From Mayfieldus sp963740555 (GTDB lineage: Bacteria > Actinomycetota > Thermoleophilia > Solirubrobacterales > 70-9), in the NCBI GenBank assembly GCA_963740555.1, contig CAVUES010000006.1:1-64000 (forward strand): DNA of 64,000 nt, in the 5' to 3' direction. The notes beneath the pieces were generated by a model. It did not search any database and was not told the origin of the DNA. It saw only the letters and a list, made by a program, of their open reading frames with translations. The stretch's first letter is position 1. Each line of letters begins with the position of its first letter. This document shows, one piece after another, positions 7,996-15,501 of the stretch. A program made the translations under genes and the position numbers.

Positions 7996-9001
7996 GTCAC
8001 CGCTCGCCAGAGCACGAGCATGCCAGCGGCGATGCCGGCGGTGGCCGGGATCGTGACCAGCCAGGCGAGACCCATATGGCGGACGATCGCCCAGTGCACG
8101 TGGCGCCAGCGCCTTCGCCCTCCGCCGACCCCGACCACCGAGGACGCGACGACCTGGCTTGTCGAGGTAGGAGCGCCAGCGAACGAGGCGCCGAGGATGA
8201 CCGCCGCCGAAGCGGTCTGGCTGGCCAGCCCCTCGACCGGTTGGATGCGATAGATCCGGCGTCCCACGGTCCGAATGATCCGCCATCCGCCCAGTGTGGT
8301 GCCGGCGGTGAGGGCCGCGGCGCAGGCGAGCTTCGTCCAGATCGGCGCCGCCAGGGTGTCGATTCGACCGTTGGCAAGCAGCAGCGCCGCGATGACGCCG
8401 ATCGACTTCTGGGCGTCGTTGGCGCCGTGGCTGAAGGCCAGCGCCGCCGAAGAGACCCACTGCCCGCCGCGCACCGGGGCGCGCCAGCGCCGCGTCGCTC
8501 GCCGCGCGATCCACCGCAACGCGCGGATCATCAGCAGCGCGGCCAGCGCGCCGAGAGGGGGGAGACCGCGAGGGCGATCAGGGCGCCGAACACGCCGACC
8601 GGGTGGATGCCATCGAGGCCTCCCCAGTTGACGGCGTGGATTCCACCCTCGACCAGGGCCGCGCCCACCAGCCCCCCGATCAGCGCATGGCCGGAGCTCG
8701 AGGGCAGTCCGAGGCGCCAGGTGAACAGATTCCACCCAACCGCCGCCGCGAGCCCGGATCCGATCACCTCGGTCGCCACCGAGGGCGGTACGGTGACGAT
8801 GCCGCCGATCGTGTCCGCGACCGCCGCGCCGACCAGCAGCGGTCCGAGCAGGTTGAAGATCGAGGCCAGGACGATGCCCTGCAGCGGCGAGGCGGCTCGG
8901 GTGGCGACCAGCGTCGCGATCGCGTTCGCCGCGTCGTTGAACCCGTTCGTGGCCGCAAACGCGATGGCGAGCAGGACCGCGAATAGAAGTCCCAGGTCCA
9001 T
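7992..9001 (-). pseudogene. pitA: PiT inorganic phosphate transporter, one-base frameshift
   Basis: Two frames join into one PiT permease. 9001 to about 8557 encodes the N-terminal half, with TNGFNDAANAIAT (first PiT signature) and SSSGHALIGGLVG. About 8562 to 7992 encodes the C-terminal half, with FSHGANDAQKSIGVIAA (second signature) and TSTSQVVASS. The frames meet at a run of six C on the coding strand (8557-8562); a seventh C would give one 336-residue protein running AVSPPLGALAALLM, a normal PiT transition. Family role: Na+ or H+/metal-phosphate symport across the membrane. Because only one homopolymer base is missing and everything else is conserved, a sequencing error or a very recent mutation is likelier than old decay. 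Confidence 0.88.
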
Positions 9002-9060
9002 CGCCCCCGACTCTATGCCGGGGAGGCGTCAGTCAGCGGTCGGCTGGCGCCCCGCGTTCG

Positions 9061-9111
9061 GTGGTGCCGCGCGTGCGGTGGTGCCGCGCGTGCGGTGGTG
9101 CCGCGCGTGCG
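9061..9111. repeat. Three perfect 17-bp tandem repeats
   Basis: GTGGTGCCGCGCGTGCG is repeated exactly three times (9061-9077, 9078-9094, 9095-9111) in the 113-bp gap between the PiT start and the DUF779 stop. The unit is GC-only apart from its T residues and is not palindromic. It may be simple slippage; it lies upstream of the PiT start, so an effect on its expression is possible. Confidence 0.9.
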
Positions 9112-9114
9112 CTA

Positions 9115-9468
9115 TCAGTCGGCTCGTTGATTCGTGACGGAATCCGACGCCGCTGTCCGGGTCACGAAGTGAACCTCTTCGAGCCCTTCCAGCGAGAAGA
9201 TGCCTGCGCCGCCGGTGGCGACGTCGATCAGGAGCTCGGGCTCGTCCCAATTCTCATAGCGCTCGCGATCGACGTAGAAGGGGCAGCCGCCGATCACGCC
9301 GAGCTTCACGTCGTCGTCGGTGCACAGAAACTCCGCTCTGCTCAGGCACATCGCGGCGCTGCCGTCGCGACAGCCCTCCGATCCGAAGAACGCCAGCCGC
9401 CCGTGCTTGCGCTGCAGCCGCTCGATCACCTCGAGGGCTTCTGGCGTCGCTGTGACCTTCGGCCTCAT
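9115..9468 (-). CDS. DUF779 family protein
   Basis: 117 residues from ATG 9468, chosen because AAGGAG lies 5 nt upstream. It matches DUF779: a helical opening (TPEALEVIERLQRKHG), then a Gly-Cys...Asp-Gly-Ser...Met-Cys segment (GCRDGSAAMCLSRAEF) and VKLGVIGGCPFYVD. The three Cys suggest a metal or redox site. Family members are often encoded beside aldehyde dehydrogenases, but none is here. It is short, soluble and monocistronic; the biochemical role is unknown. Confidence 0.8.
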   Translation of the reverse strand: MRPKVTATPEALEVIERLQRKHGRLAFFGSEGCRDGSAAMCLSRAEFLCTDDDVKLGVIGGCPFYVDRERYENWDEPELLIDVATGGAGIFSLEGLEEVHFVTRTAASDSVTNQRAD

Positions 9469-9604
9469 CGGACTCCTTCGTAAACGGCTTGCGGGCACAG
9501 CAAAGCACCGGTCTGCCGGCGCGCAAACCGTGCAGGACACCGAATTCCGGCCGGGGGAACTACGGAATCCGGCACCGCGGAGCGAACTGAGGCGCGCCGC
9601 GGGG

Positions 9605-10051
9605 CTAGCGCGCCCGGGACCTCGACGCGGGCTTGCGTCGGGCTGTCGTCTTCCGCGCCGTCGCCTTCTTCGGCCTCGACCTCGCCGACGTCTTTCGTGC
9701 TGTGGACTTCGCCGAAGTCTTTCGCCCGCCGGATCGGCTCGATCCCCGCGAGCGGCTCGCCGCCCGCGCCGGAGTTGAGCTCGCCAGCCGCTTCTGCAGG
9801 CGCTCGAGATCGCGCTGCACGGCCTTTCCGAGCCTTCCGCTGTCGCGGCGCGCGTCCTTGAGGAACCGCTCCACGTTCTTCTGCAGGTCTCGCGCTCCGC
9901 CGCCGACGTCCTTGCCGACCTCCTTTCGCAGCGCCGTCAGCGCCGCTTGAGCGGAGTCGAGCGACTTGTTGAGCCTGTTCAGCGCGGCCGGCTCCTTCGC
10001 GGCGCTGCGCTTTGTGCTCTTACGGGACGCTGATCGCTTCGCAGGTGGCAT
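9605..10051 (-). CDS. Histone H1-like Lys/Arg/Ala-rich DNA-binding protein
   Basis: 148 residues in three parts: a basic start (KRSASRKSTKRSAAK), a coiled-coil middle (about residues 22-88, Leu-rich with Lys/Arg/Asp), and a 55-residue tail made almost only of Ala, Arg, Lys, Ser and Thr with repeats such as KTSAKSTARKTSARS. This matches bacterial H1/AlgP/Hc1-like nucleoid proteins, whose disordered tails bind DNA without sequence specificity; the helical part probably oligomerises. It is monocistronic. DNA compaction or stress protection is inferred from composition only. Confidence 0.75.
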   Translation of the reverse strand: MPPAKRSASRKSTKRSAAKEPAALNRLNKSLDSAQAALTALRKEVGKDVGGGARDLQKNVERFLKDARRDSGRLGKAVQRDLERLQKRLASSTPARAASRSRGSSRSGGRKTSAKSTARKTSARSRPKKATARKTTARRKPASRSRAR

Positions 10052-10302
10052 GGGTCTCTCCTTTGTTGCCTGGTGCGGGACTTGCGCCAGAGCGACGTTG
10101 TGGGCAGATTCGTCGCTTTCTGGTCGGGATCGTGGCAGCCTAACTGCTTATCAGCGACGAACACGGCGACATCAGGGTCGAGGCCGGCGGCGGGTATCCG
10201 ACCGGCCGTGAGGTCGACGTCATCCTGCGCGACGGGTCGACGGTTCACGTCCGCCCGGTACGCGAAGGGGATCGCGCCACGCTCGCCGACTTCTTCGAGG
10301 GC

Positions 10303-12885
10303 TTGACGGCGGACTCGCGCGGCTTGCGATTCTTCTCTCCGGCCGCCAACGTCGCGGCGGAAGCCGAGCGGGCGGCAGACGTCGACTACGTGGACCGCTA
10401 CGGCCTCATCGCCACTCGGGGCCAGGACCCGCGACCGGTCGCCCACGGCGCATACTTCCGCGCCTCCGAATCCGAGGCCGAGGTCGCCTTCGCGGTCGCC
10501 GACGAGCTGCAGGGCCATGGGCTGGGCACGATCCTGCTGGCCCACCTGGCCGAGGTGGCCGACGAGCATGGAATCGACACCTTCGAGGCCGAGGTTCTGC
10601 CCGAGAACCACCGCATGATCGAGGTGTTTCGCGAGAGCGGCTTTCCGGTCGAGGTGCGTTCGCTGCCCGGGTCGATACGGGTCGAGCTCCCGACCTCGTT
10701 CAGCCCCGATGCCCTGGAGCATTTCGAGGACCGGGATCGGGTCGCCGCTGCCGCCGCCGTGAGCCGCTTCGTCCAGCCGCGGTCGGTCGCCGTGATCGGC
10801 GCCTCGCGCGAGCGCGACACCGTGGGCGGCCAGATCTTTCACAACCTCCTCGACGCCGGCTTCCAGGGAACCGCCTATCCGGTCAACCGCGAGGCGGATG
10901 TCGTGCAGTCGGTGCGGGCCTATCCCAGCGTGGCTGAGATCGAGGGGCCTATCGACCTCGCGGTCGTCGCCGTCCCGGCCGCGGCGGTCATCGAGGTCGC
11001 CAAGGAGTGCGTCGAGCGGGGGGTGCCGGCGGTGACCGTGATCTCGGCTGGATTCGCCGAGGTCGGGGCGGAGGGCACGGAGCTGCAGCGCGAGCTGGTC
11101 GAGGTCTGCCGGCGGGGCGGGGCGCGACTGGTCGGGCCCAATTGCCTCGGCGTCGTCAACACCGCCGCGGGCGTGCGGCTGAACGCGACCTTCGCGCCCC
11201 GCATGCCGGAGACCGGGAACGTCGGCTTCATCTCGCAGAGCGGTGCCCTCGGCCTCGCCTTCATCGAGCTGTCCGGCGACCGCAACCTCGGTCTCTCCTC
11301 GTTCGCCTCGGTCGGGAACCGCGCCGACGTGACCGCCAACGACATGCTCGAGTACTGGGAGTCGGACCCCGACACCGACGTTGCGCTGCTCTACATCGAG
11401 TCGTTCAGCGATCCGCGGCGCTTCTCGCGGGTGGCGCCGCGGGTCGGCCGGGCGAAGCCGATCGTGGTCGTCAAGAGCGGCCGCTCGCGGGCGGGTGCTC
11501 GCGCGACCAGCTCGCACACGGGGGCGATGCTGGCGGCGTCCGACGTGACCGTGGACGCGCTCTTCCAGCAGGCGGGGGTGATCCGCACCGACAGCCTCGC
11601 CGAGATGCTCGACGTCGCCTCGCTGCTCGCCAACCAGCCCCTGCCGGAGGGCCGCAGGGTCGCTGTGCTGACCAACGCCGGCGGCCCGGGAATCATGTGC
11701 GCTGACGCCTGCGAGGCCGCCGGGCTCGAGCTTCCGCCGCTCCCCGAAGAGATCCAGGAGCGGCTGCGCGGCTTCCTTCCGCCGGAGGCTTCGCTTGGCA
11801 ACCCGGTGGACATGATCGCCACCGCCACGGCCGCCCAGTACCGAGAGGCGATCACCGCGATCGCGGAGTGGGAGGGCATAGACGCGCTGGTGGTGATCTT
11901 CGTCCGTCCGCTGTTGATCAAGGCCGAGGACGTCGCCGCGGCCGTAAAGGAGTCGGTGGCGCAGCTGCCGAGGAAGATCCCGGTGCAGGCGGTGTTCATG
12001 TCGACCCAGGACCGCGCGGCGATGATCCGCAAGGGCGGCGTGCCCACCTATCTCTATCCCGAGCATGGCGCCAACGCCCTGGCGCAGGTGGCGCGGCATG
12101 CGGAGTGGAGGCGGCGCCCGATCGAGACCCCGCCAAGCTTCGACGACGCGCGCCCGGACGTCGCCGCGGCGGTCATCGCGGAGGCTCTGAAGGACGGCGC
12201 CGGATGGCTCGACTTCGAGCCGCTGACCAGGCTCTTGGACTCATACGGGATCCCGTTCGCGGATTGGCGCCTCGCCGACGATTCGCAGGCGGCGGCGGAC
12301 GCCGCCGAGGAGATCGGCGGCACGGTGGCGCTGAAAGCCCTCGGTCCCGAGATCGTCCACAAGACCGATCTCGGCGCCGTGAGGCTGGGCCTGTCGGGCC
12401 GCCAGCAGGTATCCGACGCCGCAGCCGGGATCGACGAGGGCCTGCGCCGCGCTGGGCTGGAGCGGCAGCGCTTCCTGGTCCAGGCGATGGTCGAGGGAGG
12501 GGTCGAGATGCTGGTCGGAGTCGTGGGCGACGCCGTCTTCGGGCCGGTAGTGGCCTGCGGTGCGGGCGGGGTCGAGGCAGAGCTGCTGAACGACATCTCG
12601 GTGCGGCTCAGCCCGCTGACGCCCTCCGATGCCGACGAGATGCTGCGCTCGCTGGCCACGTTTCCCCTCTTGACGGGGTACCGGGGCGCCCCCGAGGTCG
12701 ACCTGGGGGCGCTGCGGGACTTGTTGCTGCGAACGAGCGCCATGGTCGAGGCCCACCATGAGATCGCCGAGCTGGACCTGAACCCGGTGCTGGCCGGCCC
12801 GTCGGGCGTCGTCGCCCTCGACGCGCGGGTGCGGATCGAGACGGCTCCGCCGCGGCGCTCCTGGCCGAGCGCCTGGGCGCCGTGA
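10303..12885 (+). CDS. GNAT acetyltransferase fused to ADP-forming acyl-CoA synthetase
   Basis: 860 residues as drawn from TTG 10303. Order: GNAT domain (about 1-130, acetyl-CoA loop around DELQGHGLGTILL), CoA-binding Rossmann domain (SVAVIGASRERDTVGGQ), two succinyl-CoA-ligase flavodoxin domains and an ATP-grasp domain (VALKALGPEIVHKTD). The phosphohistidine loop SSHTG is intact (His405), unlike Salmonella Pat, where that residue is lost. It could therefore make ATP and acetate from acetyl-CoA as well as acetylate protein lysines. Coding similarity continues upstream in frame to about 10216 (DVILRDGSTVHVRPVREGD, a typical GNAT first strand), but only CTG 10144 is available there before a stop at 10141, so the true start is uncertain. 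A tandem Usp gene follows. Confidence 0.85.
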   Translation: MTADSRGLRFFSPAANVAAEAERAADVDYVDRYGLIATRGQDPRPVAHGAYFRASESEAEVAFAVADELQGHGLGTILLAHLAEVADEHGIDTFEAEVLPENHRMIEVFRESGFPVEVRSLPGSIRVELPTSFSPDALEHFEDRDRVAAAAAVSRFVQPRSVAVIGASRERDTVGGQIFHNLLDAGFQGTAYPVNREADVVQSVRAYPSVAEIEGPIDLAVVAVPAAAVIEVAKECVERGVPAVTVISAGFAEVGAEGTELQRELVEVCRRGGARLVGPNCLGVVNTAAGVRLNATFAPRMPETGNVGFISQSGALGLAFIELSGDRNLGLSSFASVGNRADVTANDMLEYWESDPDTDVALLYIESFSDPRRFSRVAPRVGRAKPIVVVKSGRSRAGARATSSHTGAMLAASDVTVDALFQQAGVIRTDSLAEMLDVASLLANQPLPEGRRVAVLTNAGGPGIMCADACEAAGLELPPLPEEIQERLRGFLPPEASLGNPVDMIATATAAQYREAITAIAEWEGIDALVVIFVRPLLIKAEDVAAAVKESVAQLPRKIPVQAVFMSTQDRAAMIRKGGVPTYLYPEHGANALAQVARHAEWRRRPIETPPSFDDARPDVAAAVIAEALKDGAGWLDFEPLTRLLDSYGIPFADWRLADDSQAAADAAEEIGGTVALKALGPEIVHKTDLGAVRLGLSGRQQVSDAAAGIDEGLRRAGLERQRFLVQAMVEGGVEMLVGVVGDAVFGPVVACGAGGVEAELLNDISVRLSPLTPSDADEMLRSLATFPLLTGYRGAPEVDLGALRDLLLRTSAMVEAHHEIAELDLNPVLAGPSGVVALDARVRIETAPPRRSWPSAWAP

Positions 12886-12887
12886 CG

Positions 12888-12940
12888 CCTAGTGCCGCGT
12901 CCACCAATGGCGGGCGTTCATTGGTTGATGGGGCACTAGG
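12888..12940. repeat. Two-tier inverted repeat (hairpin/cruciform)
   Basis: Outer arms CCTAGTGCC (12888-12896) and GGCACTAGG (12932-12940) are a perfect 9-bp match. Inside lies a second 7-bp pair, ACCAATG (12903-12909) with CATTGGT (12919-12925). The structure starts 3 nt after the acyl-CoA synthetase stop and ends about 45 nt before the Usp ribosome site. There is no T run, so it is not a textbook intrinsic terminator. It could stabilise mRNA ends, bind a regulator, or be a small mobile repeat. Confidence 0.75.
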
Positions 12941-12996
12941 ATCGGCTCTCCAGAACCCGACCCCAGCCAGCCGCTCGGCGTCCTAAGGAGGTGACG

Positions 12997-13848
12997 ATGC
13001 CGGGGATAGTCGTCGGTTTCGACGGCAGCGATGAGTCCAAAGACGCCTTGCGCCTCGCCAGGGCCTTCGCGGATCTGCGGGGAGCGGAGCTCGTCGTCGT
13101 CGCCGTCTTCCCCGATCCCTTTCCCGCCCTGGGAGCCGCGCTGCCGCAGGCCTTCGAGGAGGAAGAGTCCGCGTACTTCGCCGATACCTTCGCCGAAGTC
13201 GATGCCGAGGTCACGGGGCCGTATGTGCGAAAGGAAGTCACCCATGTCTCCGCGGCCCAGGGGCTGCACGACGTCGCGGAGGAGGGGGAAGCCGACATGA
13301 TCGTGCTCGGCTCGACCCACCGCGGAACCGTGGGTCGCGTGATGCCGGGAAGCGTCGGGGAACGCCTGCTCGGGGGAGCCCCCTGCGCGGTGGCGGTGGC
13401 CCCGCGCGGATTCGCACGCGGAGAGCACTTCGGCCTCGGCTTGGTCGGGGTCGCCTACAACGGGACCGACGAGTCGCAGGTCGCGCTCGCCGAGGCGAAG
13501 CGCCTCGCCGACGAGCTCGACGGCCGCCTGAAGGTGATCGCGATCGTCCCGACGAAGAGCCCCGGGCCGCTGCGGGCGCCGTTCATGGAGACCCTTCGCG
13601 AGCACTTCCGCAAAGCCCTCGATGACGCGACCTCGAAGCTCGGCGGGGCCGCGGAGGTCGACGCGGTCCTCGAAGAAGGGGACCCGGCGGCGGTTCTCGC
13701 CATGCATGGCGTCGAGCTCGACCTGCTGGTGATCGGCTCGCGCGGCTACGGGCCGCTACGCCACACCCTGCTCGGCGGCGTCTCAGCCGAGGTGATGCGA
13801 ACCGCTCCCTGCCCGGTGCTGGTCGTACCGCGGGCGGCCGGCCGCTGA
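12997..13848 (+). CDS. Tandem universal stress protein (two UspA domains)
   Basis: 283 residues from ATG 12997, preceded by TAAGGAGGTGA, an almost perfect match to the 16S anti-Shine-Dalgarno, so translation should be strong (an in-frame GTG at 12991 lies inside that site). Both halves are UspA domains with an ATP-binding loop: GSTHRGTVGRVMPGSVGERLL near residue 110 and GSRGYGPLRHTLLGGVSAEVM near 250, each followed by an APC(A/P)V strand. Such ATP-binding tandem Usps in actinobacteria are linked to hypoxia, dormancy and energy stress, which fits the neighbouring fermentative genes (inference). Confidence 0.9.
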   Translation: MPGIVVGFDGSDESKDALRLARAFADLRGAELVVVAVFPDPFPALGAALPQAFEEEESAYFADTFAEVDAEVTGPYVRKEVTHVSAAQGLHDVAEEGEADMIVLGSTHRGTVGRVMPGSVGERLLGGAPCAVAVAPRGFARGEHFGLGLVGVAYNGTDESQVALAEAKRLADELDGRLKVIAIVPTKSPGPLRAPFMETLREHFRKALDDATSKLGGAAEVDAVLEEGDPAAVLAMHGVELDLLVIGSRGYGPLRHTLLGGVSAEVMRTAPCPVLVVPRAAGR

Positions 13849-13866
13849 CGCCGACCCGCTCGTCGC

Positions 13867-15501
13867 TCAGACTTCCTCCGGGACCATCTCGATCGCCCCG
13901 CACGGGCACTCCGCGACGCACATCCCACAGCCCTTGCAGAAGTCGAGGTCGATCTCGTAGAGCTCGCCGGGCTCGCCGAGCTTGATCACCGCGTTGTCGG
14001 GGCAGACCCCGTAGCAGTTGTCGCAGGAGAAGCAGTTGCCGCATGACATGCAGCGGCGGGCCTCATAGAGCGCGTTCGACTCGTCGAGGCCGTGGACGAC
14101 CTCCTCGAAGTCGCTGGTGCGGCGGGCCACCTCGAGCTCCGGCTGCACCGTGCGCGGCGCGTCGGCGTAGTACCAGGTGTTGAGGGTCTCGAAGGTCGCG
14201 AGCTCGTGCTTGGGCGGCGCCTTGTAGGGCTCGCCGCGCAGCCAGCCGTCGATGCGGCGGGCCGCCCGCTTGCCGTGGCCGATTGCCACGGTCACCGAGC
14301 GCTCGGCCGGCACCATGTCGCCGCCGGCGAAGATCCCGGGGTGGCCAGTCATCATGTCCGGCCCGACCTTGACCACGCCGTCTTCGGATTCGATCCCCGG
14401 AACACCCTCGAGCAGCGAGAGGTCGGCCTCCTGGCCCAGCGCCAGGATCAGCGAGTCCGCCTCCAGCTCCTCGACCTCCCCAGTCGGCTGCGGGAAGCCC
14501 GAGTCGTCGAGCTCCATGCGCTCGATCGCAAGCTTGCCCTCGTCGGCGTGCTTGACGGTCGAAAGCCAGCGCATCTCGATCCCCTCCTGCCGGGCCTCTT
14601 CGACCTCGACGTCGTGGGCCGGCATTCGCTCGCGGGTGCGCCGGTAGACGACCACCGCGTCTGAGGCGCCGAGGCGCTTCGCGGTGCGCGCCGCGTCCAT
14701 CGCCGTGTCGCCGCCCCCGTAGACGGCCACCCGGCGGCCCAGCATCGGCTTCGTGCCCTCCTCCATCCCACGCAGCAGCGAGACCGCGTCGAGGATCCGG
14801 GCGCTGTCGCCGGCCGGGATGTAGGCGCGCTTGCCGATATGGGCGCCGACGGCGAGAAAGGCGGCGTCGTAGCCATCCTTCTGCATTTCCTCGAGGACGT
14901 TGGTGACGTCGCTGTTCAGCTCCAGGGTCACGCCCATATCGAGGATCCGCCCCGCCTCGGCGTCGAGCACGTCGCGGGGCAGGCGGTACTGGGGGATCCC
15001 GTAGCGCATCATGCCGCCGGCCGCCGAGCCGGCGTCGCGGATCGTCACCGCGTGGCCCAGCCGGGTCAGGTGGTAGGCGGCGGCCAGGCCGGAGGGCCCT
15101 GCACCGACGATCAGCACACGCTTTCCACTCGGCTGCGCGATCGGCTCGACGGTCCAGCCGTTCTCGATCGCCTCGTCGCCGAGGAAGCGCTCGACCGAGT
15201 GGATGCCGACCGCCTCGTCGAGCTGACCCCGGTTGCAGGAGGTCTCGCAGGGGTGGTAGCAGACCCGACCCATGATCGCCGGGAACGGGTTGTCCTCCAT
15301 GATCTGGCGCCAGGCCGGCTCGTAGCCGGCCTCGCCCTCCTCGGCGTGGTAGAGCCAGGCCTGGATGTTCTCCCCCGCCGGGCAGGCGTGGTTGCAGGGG
15401 GGGAGTCGATCGACGTACTCGGCGCGCTCGGTGCGCCAGCTCCCGGTCTTGTTGGCGAGGCTGGAGCCGACGTCGAGGGTGATCGCGAAGGGCTTTTCCA
15501 T
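13867..15501 (-). CDS. GltD-like NADPH flavoprotein fused to 2[4Fe-4S] ferredoxin (Por delta)
   Basis: 544 residues. The N-terminal part is like the glutamate synthase small subunit: a Cys-rich cluster region (CNHACPAGENIQAW, RVCYHPCETSC), an FAD loop VLIVGAGPSGLAAAYHL near residue 125 and an NADPH loop VYGGGDTAMDAARTAKRLG. The last 90 residues add two ferredoxin cluster motifs (CMSCGNCFSCDNCYGVCP and CKGCGMCVAECPCGA). It is the last gene of the por operon; its ATG overlaps porB's TGA. It probably replaces the usual PorD ferredoxin subunit and can move electrons between pyruvate-derived ferredoxin and NADP(H). No glutamate synthase large subunit is nearby, so a role in glutamate synthesis is unlikely. 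Confidence 0.88.
   Translation of the reverse strand: MEKPFAITLDVGSSLANKTGSWRTERAEYVDRLPPCNHACPAGENIQAWLYHAEEGEAGYEPAWRQIMEDNPFPAIMGRVCYHPCETSCNRGQLDEAVGIHSVERFLGDEAIENGWTVEPIAQPSGKRVLIVGAGPSGLAAAYHLTRLGHAVTIRDAGSAAGGMMRYGIPQYRLPRDVLDAEAGRILDMGVTLELNSDVTNVLEEMQKDGYDAAFLAVGAHIGKRAYIPAGDSARILDAVSLLRGMEEGTKPMLGRRVAVYGGGDTAMDAARTAKRLGASDAVVVYRRTRERMPAHDVEVEEARQEGIEMRWLSTVKHADEGKLAIERMELDDSGFPQPTGEVEELEADSLILALGQEADLSLLEGVPGIESEDGVVKVGPDMMTGHPGIFAGGDMVPAERSVTVAIGHGKRAARRIDGWLRGEPYKAPPKHELATFETLNTWYYADAPRTVQPELEVARRTSDFEEVVHGLDESNALYEARRCMSCGNCFSCDNCYGVCPDNAVIKLGEPGELYEIDLDFCKGCGMCVAECPCGAIEMVPEEV

Noticed and set aside
9061..9111. Possible CRISPR array (three 17-bp repeats)
   Set aside because: The copies are directly adjacent with no spacers and no cas genes are in the window.
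9979..12099. 706-codon frame opposite the acyl-CoA synthetase fusion
   Set aside because: No conserved domain and shares third-position GC with the sense gene; sense-strand motifs are unambiguous.
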